Positions 18,298 through 26,663 of a stretch of 33,052 nt of DNA are shown one piece after another (the stretch's first letter is position 1; every line of letters starts with the position of its first letter). The DNA comes from Alphaproteobacteria bacterium (lineage in GTDB: Bacteria > Pseudomonadota > Alphaproteobacteria > Sphingomonadales > Emcibacteraceae), in contig JAADFR010000104.1 in NCBI GenBank assembly GCA_013152755.1, positions 7,899 through 40,950 of the forward strand, given 5' to 3'. A program made the position numbers and the translations under genes. The notes beneath the pieces were generated by a model. That model was not told the DNA's origin. It saw nothing but the letters and a program-made list of their open reading frames with translations, and did not search any database.

Positions 18298-18531
18298 ATG
18301 AGTGACGTAGCTGAACGCGTAAAAAAAATTGTTGTTGAACATTTGGGCGTTGAAGACGACAAGGTTACAGATAGTTCAAGCTTCATTGATGATCTGGGCG
18401 CGGATAGCCTGGATACTGTTGAACTCGTGATGGCATTTGAAGAAGAATTCGGTTGTGAAATTCCCGATGATGCCGCCGAAAAAATCCTCACTGTGAAGGA
18501 TGCTATTGATTTCATCAGTGCGAATGCCTGA
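18298..18531 (+). CDS. acpP: Acyl carrier protein
   Basis: A small acidic carrier of 77 residues for fatty acid synthesis. The 4'-phosphopantetheine attachment site is Ser37 in [12 protein letters not shown]. Length and the acidic four-helix pattern are canonical. It lies between fabG and fabF with gaps of 198 and 161 bases, each holding promoter- or terminator-like sequence, so it may be expressed as its own unit. Confidence 0.98.
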   Translation: MSDVAERVKKIVVEHLGVEDDKVTDSSSFIDDLGADSLDTVELVMAFEEEFGCEIPDDAAEKILTVKDAIDFISANA

Positions 18532-18580
18532 TAAGTCCGGCTTATGTTGCCCGTTAACATAGGTATGGCAAAATAATTTT

Positions 18581-18640
18581 GGCCGCGACATGCTGTGTCT
18601 TTTAATTGTAAAGATATAGTATTCGCGGTCTTGTCATTTT
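18581..18640 (+). terminator. Possible terminator after acpP
   Basis: GGCCGCGA (18581-18588) can pair with TCGCGGTC (18623-18630), with one G-U pair, around a long loop that contains a smaller GACA...TGTC hairpin. A T-rich stretch follows. The long loop makes this a weak call, and its 3' part overlaps the -35 of the likely fabF promoter. Confidence 0.3.
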
Positions 18641-18660
18641 TAGTATATTCTGCTTTTAAT
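18631..18660 (+). promoter_or_regulatory. Candidate promoter for fabF
   Basis: TTGTCA (18631-18636) and TTTAAT (18655-18660) each match consensus at five of six positions and are 18 bases apart. Transcription would begin near 18667, about 26 bases before fabF. The leader holds AAGGGA as ribosome-binding site. Confidence 0.5.
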
Positions 18661-18692
18661 TAACGCCATGTCATTACAAGGGAAAAGATGAA

Positions 18693-19961
18693 ATGATGAG
18701 ACGAGTAGTTGTTACAGGATTGGGGCTTGTTACCCCGCTTGCTTCCGGGGTAGAGGAAACCTGGAAACGCCTTATTGCCGGGGAATCAGGTGCCGGACCA
18801 ATCACTAGATTTGACCCTGAAGGCCTGTCTGCAAAAATTGCCTGTGAAGTTCCTCTGGGCGATGGCAGTGAAGGCACATTTAATCCCGATGACTGGATGA
18901 GCGCAAAAGAACGCCGCCGGATTGATGATTTTATTCTGTATGGTATTGCGGCGGCTGAAATGGCCCTGGAAGACGCGGGCTGGAAACCGGAAAGTGACGA
19001 AGACCAGTGGCGTACGGGTATTTTAACCGGGTCTGGAATTGGGGGACTTCCCGGCATTCAAAAAGAATCCATTATTATGCATGAGCGCGGTGTGCGCCGG
19101 GTCAGCCCGTTTTTCATTCCCCGCTGTTTGATCAATCTTATTTCCGGCAATGTGTCTATTCGTAATGGTTTGAAAGGCCCTAACCATGCGATTGTCACCG
19201 CTTGCGCCACGGGAACCCATGCCATCGGCGATGCGGCGCGGATGATTGCCCTTGATGATGCGGATGTTATGGTTGCGGGCGGCGGTGAAGCGGCCATTTG
19301 TGAAATGGGCGTTGCCGGATTTGCTCAGGCCAAGGCATTAAGCACGCATTTCAATGATACGCCGCATAAGGCGTCCCGTCCTTATGACCGGGACCGGGAT
19401 GGTTTCGTCGTTGGCGAGGGCGCCGGAATGTTGATTCTTGAGGAATATGATCACGCTAAAAAACGCGGTGCCCATATTTATGCAGAAGTCGTAGGCTACG
19501 GCCTTAGCGGAGATGCCTATCATGTGACGGCCCCGGCACCAGACGGTAGCGGCGGTTTCCGCGCCATGCAGGCGGCCTTTAAGCGGGCGGGCCTTTCGCC
19601 TGAAGACATTGGCTATATCAATGCTCATGGCACCTCAACACCGCTTGGCGATGAAATAGAATTTAACGCGGTTAAAAGAATATTTGGTGATGCGGCCGGA
19701 CAGGTGGCTATGTCATCAACAAAATCCGCTATTGGCCATTTGCTTGGCGCGGCGGGCAGTACTGAGGCCATATTCAGCATTCTTGCCATGAATCGCGGTG
19801 AATTGCCGCCGACCCTTAATCTGGATAATCCGTCAGAGGGTATTGAGGGCATTAACCTAATCCCTCATGAAGCTCAGCGGAAAACAGGTATTACGGCTGT
19901 ATTGTCCAATAGTTTTGGCTTTGGCGGCACCAATGCATCCGTGATTTTCAAGGCTGTGTAA
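18693..19961 (+). CDS. fabF: 3-oxoacyl-ACP synthase II
   Basis: The elongating condensing enzyme of fatty acid synthesis. The thiolase-fold active site is Cys171 (TACATGTHAIGDA), His312 (NAHGTSTPLGD) and His349 (SAIGHLLGAAGS), counted from the ATG at 18693. A second ATG directly follows at 18696 and could be the true start. At 422 residues it is full length. mltG follows after 9 bases, an arrangement common in alphaproteobacteria. Confidence 0.96.
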   Translation: MMRRVVVTGLGLVTPLASGVEETWKRLIAGESGAGPITRFDPEGLSAKIACEVPLGDGSEGTFNPDDWMSAKERRRIDDFILYGIAAAEMALEDAGWKPESDEDQWRTGILTGSGIGGLPGIQKESIIMHERGVRRVSPFFIPRCLINLISGNVSIRNGLKGPNHAIVTACATGTHAIGDAARMIALDDADVMVAGGGEAAICEMGVAGFAQAKALSTHFNDTPHKASRPYDRDRDGFVVGEGAGMLILEEYDHAKKRGAHIYAEVVGYGLSGDAYHVTAPAPDGSGGFRAMQAAFKRAGLSPEDIGYINAHGTSTPLGDEIEFNAVKRIFGDAAGQVAMSSTKSAIGHLLGAAGSTEAIFSILAMNRGELPPTLNLDNPSEGIEGINLIPHEAQRKTGITAVLSNSFGFGGTNASVIFKAV

Positions 19962-19970
19962 CGTTATCCC

Positions 19971-20951
19971 ATGACCGGGATACGCAAATATATCATCCTG
20001 TTGATTTTAGGCAGCGTCGCATTTGCGGCGCTGTTTTTCTATCTGGGCTATAAAAAATTCCATGAAAAAGGCCCCGCGACACAGGACGTAATATATTTCC
20101 TGCCAAAGGGGCAGGGGGTTATCCGTACCGCATGGGAACTTGAACAGAAGGGCTATATTACTGATCAGAATATTTTTAAGCTGGGCGTAAAATTATCCGG
20201 TTTTGAGCGAAATTTGCGTGCCGGGGAGTTTGCCATCCCCGCCTATTCGAGCATGTTCGACATTATGATGATATTGTCCAGCGGCAAGGTGATTCAACAT
20301 CGCCTGACCATTGTTGAGGGCTGGACAAGCTGGCAAATTGTCAATTACCTGAACAGCCTTGAAAATTTGACCGGCCAGATTCTTGACCTTCCCCGGGAAG
20401 GCTCAATCCTGCCGGAAACCTATCATTACACCCGGAATACAGACCGCCATGAGATCATCCGGCGCATGCAGGTGCGTCAGCTCGACCTGATGGATGAAAT
20501 ATGGGATCAGCGGGCCGCCGACCTGCCTTTTGTTTCCGTGGAGGATGCGCTTATTCTGGCTTCAATCGTCGAGAAAGAAACCGCCGTTGACCATGAGCGC
20601 GCCCATATCGCCGGGGTGTTTGTCAATCGCCTGCGCAAGAATATGCGCCTGCAAACGGACCCGACAGTGATTTACGGCATTGACCGCCGGGGCTTTTTGG
20701 ACCGGCCAATCCGGAAATCTGATCTGAAATCTGACAATCCCTATAATACCTATCGTTTCAAAGGCTTGCCGCCTACTCCAATTGCCCATCCGGGCCGCGC
20801 GTCCATAGAGGCGGTGTTGCACCCGTTGGAGACAGATGATCTCTATTTCGTCGCTGACGGCACAGGCGGCCATGCCTTTGCCAGCCGACTGCGTGACCAC
20901 CTGAAAAACGTCAAAAAATGGCGCAGGTTGGAGAAAGAGCGTAAAAACTAA
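19971..20951 (+). CDS. mltG: Endolytic peptidoglycan transglycosylase MltG
   Basis: It cleaves nascent glycan strands in the periplasm and is thought to set strand length. It is a type II membrane protein with one N-terminal segment (about residues 6-25), then a LysM-like region and the YceG domain. The conserved LASIVEKET motif places the catalytic glutamate at about Glu201, with TDPTVIYG and NPYNTYRFKGLPPTPI further on. Length is 326 residues. It probably shares a transcript with fabF. Its stop codon abuts the restored 3' end of the convergent SDR gene. Confidence 0.95.
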   Translation: MTGIRKYIILLILGSVAFAALFFYLGYKKFHEKGPATQDVIYFLPKGQGVIRTAWELEQKGYITDQNIFKLGVKLSGFERNLRAGEFAIPAYSSMFDIMMILSSGKVIQHRLTIVEGWTSWQIVNYLNSLENLTGQILDLPREGSILPETYHYTRNTDRHEIIRRMQVRQLDLMDEIWDQRAADLPFVSVEDALILASIVEKETAVDHERAHIAGVFVNRLRKNMRLQTDPTVIYGIDRRGFLDRPIRKSDLKSDNPYNTYRFKGLPPTPIAHPGRASIEAVLHPLETDDLYFVADGTGGHAFASRLRDHLKNVKKWRRLEKERKN

Positions 20952-21716
20952 CTCTTCTTCGGCATCACCCGGAAAATCCGGTCAAACAGCCATTCCGGCA
21001 GGCATCTAACCATGAAACCGAATATAAGGCTCAGTTGCCTGCCACGGGAAGGTGATCCGGGCCTGATTCTTTTCCAGACCCCGGCGCAGGGCCTTGATGG
21101 CTTTATTCGTTTCCATCAGGAAAGGCATGGGGAATTTATTGCTGGCGGTCATGCGGCTTTTGACAAAGCCGGGGCAGACCACATTGATTTCAATGCCGTC
21201 ACTGGCATAAAGGCCGCGCAGGGCCTCACCATAGGCCTTCACACAGACCTTGCTGGTTGAATAGGCCGGGGCCGTGGGCAGGCCGTGATAGCCGGCCAGT
21301 GAGGATATGATGGCGATCTGTCCTTTTCCCCGGGGCTGCATCAGGCGAATGGCCGGATGAACCGTGTTAAAGACCCCGTTCACATTGACCTCAAAAATCT
21401 GTTTGGTGTGGTGGCCTAAATCCATATCCTTTGTATAGCCAAGCCCAATTCCCGCATTGGCGATAATCAGGTCCAGAGATGCTATTTTATCACAAGCTAT
21501 AATCCAGTCTGACATGGCGGTTTCATCCGCTGTATCAACGATGGCAATATGTACCTCTGCGCCCAGAGCGTGACATTGCGCCTGAACCGCATTCAGCCGG
21601 TCTTCATTGCGCCCGGATAAAAACAGGGTTACACCTTCCGTGGCATAGTCTTTGGCCATGGCCTCGCCCAGCCCGCTGCTGCCGCCGGTGATAAGAATGG
21701 ATTTTGGATTTTTCAT
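20948..21716 (-). pseudogene. SDR-family oxidoreductase with apparent 3' frameshift
   Basis: The intact frame (21006-21716, 236 residues) is a classical short-chain dehydrogenase: TGGSSGLG near residue 10, IANAGIG, and catalytic Ser139, Tyr152 and Lys156 (YSTSK). The frame stops at 21006. Removing one base from the T run on the coding strand (AAA at 21015-21017 on the plus strand) changes the ending RFHG-stop into RFMVRC, then LPEWLFDRIFRVMPKKS and a stop at 20948. That gives 255 residues, with a basic amphipathic tail like those I recall for related SDRs. The core is complete, so the short form may still work; it may instead be a sequencing error. AGGA lies about 11 bases before the ATG. Substrate unknown. 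It is transcribed away from yicC. Confidence 0.75.
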
Positions 21717-21738
21717 ATGGGTTTATTCCTGTTATATC

Positions 21739-21768
21739 TTGTTTTAACTCTAACATAGAAAATATAAA
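21739..21768 (+). promoter_or_regulatory. Candidate promoter for yicC
   Basis: TTGTTT (21739-21744) and TATAAA (21763-21768) are 18 bases apart in the 56-base gap between the divergent SDR and yicC genes. Transcription would begin near 21775, essentially at the yicC start codon, so a transcript from here would be nearly leaderless. Confidence 0.4.
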
Positions 21769-21772
21769 TGTA

Positions 21773-22660
21773 ATGACATTATCGAGTATGACAGGATTCG
21801 CCCGCACCGCCGGGAGCTGGGAAAATTATCACTGGACGTGGGAAATTAAGAGCGTTAATGGCCGGGCCCTTGATGTGCGGTGCCGGGTGCCATCAGGCTA
21901 TGACGGGGTGGAACAGATGGCCCGTAAAACCATGAAAGCGGCTATTGCGCGCGGTTCGGTGAATATCAACCTGCAACTGAACCGGGATACGGAGGGGGTG
22001 AATTTCAAGGTCAATCAGAAAATGCTGGATGCCTTGGTTGAGGTCGCGACCCAAACCGCCATGGAAAATCATTTGCCCCAACCCGGCCTTGATGCGTTGA
22101 TGACCGTGCGGGATGTTATCCAATATGTGGAACCGGAAGAGGATGACGCCACCATAAAGGCGCGTGATGCGGCTCTCTCTGCGTCCTTTGAAGAAACGTT
22201 GATTGCCTTTAAGGCGGCCCGTGATGTGGAGGGTGCGGCGTTGCAAACAGTATTGGCTGAGCTGCTGGATGAGATTGAACGTCTGGTCAAACAGGCGGAC
22301 AGTCTGGCAACAGAAATGCCAGAACTGATCAGGCAACGTTATACGGACAAGGTTAATGCCCTGTTGGGTGACAGCAATGCCATTGATCCGGAACGTATCG
22401 CTCAGGAGGTGGTTTTGCTGGCTACCAAGGCGGACATCAAAGAAGAAATTGACCGGTTATATGCCCATATAGAGGCTGGGCGCACTCATATGAAGGCGGA
22501 CGGTCAGATTGGCCGGAAGCTGGATTTCCTGACTCAGGAATTTAACCGGGAGGCCAATACATTATGCAGCAAAGCCTCGGATATTCGCCTGACCGATGTG
22601 GGGTTGTCCTTAAAAACCGCCATTGATCAATTCCGCGAGCAGGTACAGAATATTGAGTGA
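21773..22660 (+). CDS. yicC: YicC-family protein (probable endoribonuclease)
   Basis: A YicC/YloC family protein of about 295 residues; members have been described as endoribonucleases acting in RNA turnover. The N-terminal signature SMTGFAR and the C-terminal block KLDFLTQEFNREANTLCSKASD are both present. The frame is open upstream to 21704, but MTLSSMTGFAR at 21773 fits the family; an ATG at 21788 (MTGFAR) is also possible. No convincing ribosome-binding site precedes either. gmk follows after 4 bases, and this pairing is conserved in many bacteria. Confidence 0.93.
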   Translation: MTLSSMTGFARTAGSWENYHWTWEIKSVNGRALDVRCRVPSGYDGVEQMARKTMKAAIARGSVNINLQLNRDTEGVNFKVNQKMLDALVEVATQTAMENHLPQPGLDALMTVRDVIQYVEPEEDDATIKARDAALSASFEETLIAFKAARDVEGAALQTVLAELLDEIERLVKQADSLATEMPELIRQRYTDKVNALLGDSNAIDPERIAQEVVLLATKADIKEEIDRLYAHIEAGRTHMKADGQIGRKLDFLTQEFNREANTLCSKASDIRLTDVGLSLKTAIDQFREQVQNIE

Positions 22661-22664
22661 GACC

Positions 22665-23300
22665 ATGACCAGAAATATTGAACGCCGGGGCCTGTTATTG
22701 GTCCTGTCTTCCCCATCCGGGGCCGGAAAATCCACATTATCGCGGCTGTTGCTGGACAAGGATAAAAATATTGCCCTGTCCATTTCCATGACCACCCGCA
22801 AACCAAGGCCCGGCGAGCGGGACGGGGTGGATTATAATTTTGTCTCCATTGATGAATTTGAAAGGTTGGTGGAACAGGACGGTTTTCTGGAACATGCCAA
22901 GGTGTTTGATAATTATTACGGCACCCCGGCGGCCCCGGTTGAGCGCGCTATGGAAGCCGGGCGGGATGTTTTGTTTGATATTGACTGGCAGGGAACCCAG
23001 CAACTGTCCCAAAAAGTGGCCAAAGACCTTGTTCGGGTATTTATCCTGCCGCCCAGCAAGCCGGAGCTTGAACGCCGGCTGAAACAGCGGGCGCAGGACA
23101 GCGCGGAGGTGGTCGCCAAACGCATGTCAAAGGCCAGCGAGGAAATCAGCCATTGGGATGGCTATGATTATATCATCGTTAATGATGATCTTGGCAAGGC
23201 CGAGCAACAGCTATTTGCCATCCTGCAAGCCGAACGGCTGAATAGGGAACGGCAAACGGGTCTGGTCTCTTTTGTTCAGGAAATTATCGGCGAGGATTAG
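22665..23300 (+). CDS. gmk: Guanylate kinase
   Basis: It phosphorylates GMP to GDP with ATP. The P-loop is SSPSGAGKST at residues 15-24. The GMP-binding region TTRKPRPGERDGVDYNFV is intact, as is DIDWQGTQQL. At 211 residues it is full length. I place the start at MTRNIERRG (22665); the frame open further upstream overlaps the end of yicC. It is the last gene before a repeat-filled convergent gap with rsmA. Confidence 0.96.
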   Translation: MTRNIERRGLLLVLSSPSGAGKSTLSRLLLDKDKNIALSISMTTRKPRPGERDGVDYNFVSIDEFERLVEQDGFLEHAKVFDNYYGTPAAPVERAMEAGRDVLFDIDWQGTQQLSQKVAKDLVRVFILPPSKPELERRLKQRAQDSAEVVAKRMSKASEEISHWDGYDYIIVNDDLGKAEQQLFAILQAERLNRERQTGLVSFVQEIIGED

Positions 23301-23307
23301 ACATGTT

Positions 23308-23384
23308 TTGTCATCCTCGTGCTTGACATGGGGATCCATTTTTCAATTCTCAAAATGGATACCGGATCAAGTCCGGTATGACGA
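23308..23384. repeat. Paired palindromic repeat in the gmk/rsmA gap
   Basis: The right arm (23355-23384) contains a perfect eight-pair palindrome, ATACCGGA-TCAAG-TCCGGTAT (23359-23379). Its reverse complement reads GTCATACCGG...ATCCAT and aligns, with small gaps, to the left arm (23308-23339), which starts TTGTCATCC and ends GGATCCAT. The arms are 15 bases apart. It nearly fills the gap between the convergent gmk and rsmA genes and may terminate both. The GTCAT...ATCCA ends match the repeats after cysS. Confidence 0.8.
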
Positions 23385-23394
23385 TGGAGGTATA

Positions 23395-24255
23395 TTATTG
23401 ATAGGCTTTTGCCAGGCGGCTAAAATCTTCAATGGTGAGTTCCTCGGCGCGGCAGGTTTCCGTTATTTCGGCGGCTTTCAGAAAGGGCAACGGGTCCTGG
23501 CCCAAGGCCTTCAAACTGGTGCGGAGCATCTTGCGTCGTTGATTAAAGGCGGCATAAACGACCTTTTCCAATATGTCCTGTTTCGGGGTCTCTGGCTGTT
23601 CTTCTTTAGGGGTGATGGCCACAATGCAGGAGGTCACCTTGGGCGGCGGGATAAAGGCACGGGCAGGAACGTCAAACATGATCTTTGCCTCAGCCCGATA
23701 TTGACCCAGCACCGACAATCGCCCGTAAGCCTTCGTGCGCGGCGCGGCAATGATGCGCTGGCCAACTTCTTTCTGGAACATCAGGGTGAGTGAGCTATAC
23801 CACGGTTTCCAGTCTTTCAGCGTCAACCATTTCACCAGCAAAGCCGTACCCACATTATAGGGCAGATTGGCAATAATTTTGACTGGGCGGCCCCCGGTAT
23901 CACCGATTAACGTCTGCTCATCCATTTTCAGCGCATCGCCCTGAAAGACATCAAGCCTGCCCGGATAGGCGGCCTGGATTTCTTTTTGGGCCTCAATGCA
24001 TCTTGGGTCCATTTCAACGGCAACCACCCGGTGCGCACCGTTCATGAGCAGGGCGCGGGTCAGAGCGCCGGGGCCGGGGCCAACCTCATAAATGATCGAT
24101 TCTGTCAGGTCACAGCCCCCAAGGCCATTGGCACTGCGGGCAATCTTTCCGGTTAGATTAAGATCGGTGAGGAAATTCTGGCCCAACGATTTTTTGGCGT
24201 TCAGGCCAAAATTACTGATTACCTCCCGGAGCGGGGGCAGGCCGTCTTCATACAT
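23395..24255 (-). CDS. rsmA: 16S rRNA (adenine1518/1519-N6) dimethyltransferase
   Basis: It dimethylates two adjacent adenines in the 3' hairpin of 16S rRNA during 30S maturation. The N-terminal AKKSLGQNFLTD, the SAM-binding EVGPGPGALT and the catalytic NLPYNV are all present. At 286 residues it is full length. Its start overlaps the pdxA stop by 8 bases. pdxA-rsmA pairing is widely conserved. Confidence 0.97.
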   Translation of the reverse strand: MYEDGLPPLREVISNFGLNAKKSLGQNFLTDLNLTGKIARSANGLGGCDLTESIIYEVGPGPGALTRALLMNGAHRVVAVEMDPRCIEAQKEIQAAYPGRLDVFQGDALKMDEQTLIGDTGGRPVKIIANLPYNVGTALLVKWLTLKDWKPWYSSLTLMFQKEVGQRIIAAPRTKAYGRLSVLGQYRAEAKIMFDVPARAFIPPPKVTSCIVAITPKEEQPETPKQDILEKVVYAAFNQRRKMLRTSLKALGQDPLPFLKAAEITETCRAEELTIEDFSRLAKAYQ

Positions 24256-25276
24256 GAGATTTCATCCGGTTCAGATGTATTTTTTCCGCCTGTTTCAGGG
24301 CATTGATCATGCTGTTGGGGCTGGCCATATTCTTCCCGGCAATATCCAAGGCTGTCCCATGGTCGGGTGAGGTACGCACGATGGGCAGGCCAAGGGTCAC
24401 ATTAACACCGCCGTCAAAATCAAGGGTCTTGAGCGGCAGTAGCGCCTGATCATGATACATGCAAAGCGCGGCATCATAGGTGGCGCGGGCGGCGGCATGG
24501 AACATAGTGTCAGCGGGCATGGGGCCACGAATATCCATGCCCTGATTTCGTAGGCGTTCAAGGGCAGGGGCGATGACTAGCTGTTCTTCCTGCCCCATGC
24601 TGCCGTCTTCGCCCGCATGGGGGTTAAGGCCAGCCACCGCAATGCGGGGGGTTTCAATTCCAAAGTCCTGCTTTAGGGCGGCATGGAGCGTATGGCATGT
24701 CTGTTCGATAAGGTCCGCTGTGATGGCACCGGGAACCTCCGAAATAGCCCTGTGAATGGTTAGGGGAACTACGCGCAGTTCAGCGGACAGGAGCATCATA
24801 ACCGGCGGGGTGTTTGAGCTGCAAAGCTCCGCCAGATACTCCGTATGACCGGGACAAGTAAAGCCAGCTTCATATAATACGGATTTTTGAATGGGGGCGG
24901 TGACCAACCCGGCGGCTTGGCCCTCTAAAATAAGCTGAACAGCCGTTTCTATAGATTTAAGGACTAAGGGCGCGGTTTGGGGTGATGCTTTGCCGAAATT
25001 AAAATCCGCCTTATGGTCAAGCAGTAAAATTGGCAAAGATTTTTGAAAAATATCACCTGATTCAGTCGCTTTGGAGATAGGCTGGAACGGGACATCCAGC
25101 CCCAGTTCCCGCGCCGTTTTGGTGAGGATTTCCAAGCTGCCAATAACGAAAAAGGGCGGCAGATCATGACGTGACCTTTCCGCCCATGTTTTCAGAATTA
25201 TTTCAGGACCAATGCCCGCAGGTTCCCCAAGGGACAGGGCGAAAGGCAGAGACTTATTTATAGTCGATGATGGCAT
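24248..25276 (-). CDS. pdxA: 4-hydroxythreonine-4-phosphate dehydrogenase
   Basis: It oxidises 4-phosphohydroxy-L-threonine in the DXP-dependent route to pyridoxal phosphate. The three metal histidines of the family are seen in LTIHRAI, GLNPHAGEDG and MYHDQALLPLK. The substrate region CPGHTEYLAEL and the ending GTALDIAGKN are also typical. At 342 residues it is full length. The ATG at 25276 places its start 23 bases inside the end of surA; I see no better start further on, since GEPAGIGPE must be included. Confidence 0.96.
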   Translation of the reverse strand: MPSSTINKSLPFALSLGEPAGIGPEIILKTWAERSRHDLPPFFVIGSLEILTKTARELGLDVPFQPISKATESGDIFQKSLPILLLDHKADFNFGKASPQTAPLVLKSIETAVQLILEGQAAGLVTAPIQKSVLYEAGFTCPGHTEYLAELCSSNTPPVMMLLSAELRVVPLTIHRAISEVPGAITADLIEQTCHTLHAALKQDFGIETPRIAVAGLNPHAGEDGSMGQEEQLVIAPALERLRNQGMDIRGPMPADTMFHAAARATYDAALCMYHDQALLPLKTLDFDGGVNVTLGLPIVRTSPDHGTALDIAGKNMASPNSMINALKQAEKIHLNRMKSHV

Positions 25277-26564
25277 CGCGCCTAAGATCCCTGAGGTGAC
25301 GGCGGGCGATCAGGCCAACCCGCTGCTGTGACAGGCTGCCTTCCACACTGTCATAGTCCGGCATGCGGATTTCAGGCTCTTTGCGGTCGCAAACGACAAA
25401 TACACGGTAACCATTGGGTTCCTTAACCGGCGCGCTGGCATGGCCAACTTCAAGGTCCAAAATGGTTTTATGCAGGTTTCTGGGCAGGTCTGAGATAGCC
25501 AGATTGCCAAGACTTCCTGTTTCCTTGGCGCCAAGTTCCTTGCCCTGTTCTTTAAGGTTATCGCAATTTTCAATTTTTGCGGCGGCGGCGGCAACAGTTT
25601 TTTCCAAGGCAGCCAGTTCCTCGTCCTTGGCCTTGTCGGAAACTTCGAAGAACAGATGTTGCAGGTCCACACGGGTGTCAGTTTCCGAAGCCGTTAAAAT
25701 TTGCCTTTTGCCGGCAAGTTGAAGAATATAAAAACCGTCTTCGGTTTCAACGGGGTCTGAAATGTCCCCTGTTTCCATCTTTTCAAGGGTCGCGGCGATT
25801 TCCGGGTTTATCTGTGATTTCATAAGCCAGCCAAGGTCACCGCCAACGGCTGAGGTGGTTGACTGTGAGAATTGACGGGCCATGACCTGAAAGGATGCTT
25901 TTTTTCTGAGCTGTTCAACAATCCTGTTGGCGGCAACTCTGGTTTCATCCCTCTTTTCATTGTCAGACACCAAAAGGAAAATTTCCAGCGGGTGAAATTC
26001 TTCCTGCCCCTTGTTATGATTCATACGGTCAAGAATACTATAGATTTCCTCATCACTGATACTTACCTGAGGCATAAGGAGGCCGCCAACTACCTGTTCC
26101 CAAGCCAGAGAAGCTTCTACCTGAAGCAGCATGGATTCTTTGCGGATACCGGCCTTGTTCAGCTGTTCTTCAAGCTGTTTGGGCGTAAGCCTCATTTGCT
26201 GGGCATAAGAAGCGAAGGATTGTTCCAGCTCTTGCTTGCTGATGACGGTTTTATATTTTTCCGCTTCCTGAGTTTTGAGCTTGTCATCTACAAGGCTTTG
26301 TAAGGCTTGTTGGTTTAAATATTGCTGTTCCTGTTGGGAACGTTGCCTGTTGCCGGAGGAAATGATGAACAACAACACCCGCTGTTTCAGGTCATAAAGC
26401 GAAATGGGGCTGTCGTTTACTACGGCAACAATCTGTTGTACATCGCGTAATTCCTGTGTGTCAGCGGCTTGTTGTGCCTGACCTATTTGGGGCAATAACA
26501 GGAAACTTGCGATGGCTGCCATTGCGCCTGACTTGAATTTTGTAACAACAAATTTAATATTCAT
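25254..26564 (-). CDS. surA: Periplasmic chaperone/peptidyl-prolyl isomerase SurA
   Basis: It escorts outer-membrane proteins, including LptD, through the periplasm. A signal peptide is visible (basic start, hydrophobic segment AAIASFLLLP, cleavage likely after QAQ or GQA). A SurA N-domain from about residue 40 follows (IVAVVNDSPISLYDLKQRV). The first parvulin domain (about 185-290) is well preserved, with GGDLGWL and DGFYILQL. A second, more divergent parvulin-like region (about 300-410) carries two cysteines (ENCDNL, VFVVCDRK) that could form a disulfide. Length is 436 residues. It lies downstream of lptD, a conserved pairing. Confidence 0.92.
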   Translation of the reverse strand: MNIKFVVTKFKSGAMAAIASFLLLPQIGQAQQAADTQELRDVQQIVAVVNDSPISLYDLKQRVLLFIISSGNRQRSQQEQQYLNQQALQSLVDDKLKTQEAEKYKTVISKQELEQSFASYAQQMRLTPKQLEEQLNKAGIRKESMLLQVEASLAWEQVVGGLLMPQVSISDEEIYSILDRMNHNKGQEEFHPLEIFLLVSDNEKRDETRVAANRIVEQLRKKASFQVMARQFSQSTTSAVGGDLGWLMKSQINPEIAATLEKMETGDISDPVETEDGFYILQLAGKRQILTASETDTRVDLQHLFFEVSDKAKDEELAALEKTVAAAAAKIENCDNLKEQGKELGAKETGSLGNLAISDLPRNLHKTILDLEVGHASAPVKEPNGYRVFVVCDRKEPEIRMPDYDSVEGSLSQQRVGLIARRHLRDLRRDAIIDYK

Positions 26565-26625
26565 TTTAAATATACTCAGTTTTTTATATATGGCCTTGGC
26601 CCTGTCCCCGAAAAATTAATACACA

Positions 26626-26654
26626 TCTATACTGGTAAACAGTTGAAAAATCAA
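26626..26654 (-). promoter_or_regulatory. Candidate promoter for surA
   Basis: On the minus strand, TTGATT (26649-26654) and TATAGA (26626-26631) are separated by 17 bases, each matching consensus at four positions. It lies in the 99-base gap after lptD and would give a leader of about 55 bases. It could let surA-pdxA-rsmA be expressed without lptD. Confidence 0.4.
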
Positions 26655-26663
26655 AAGACAAAA

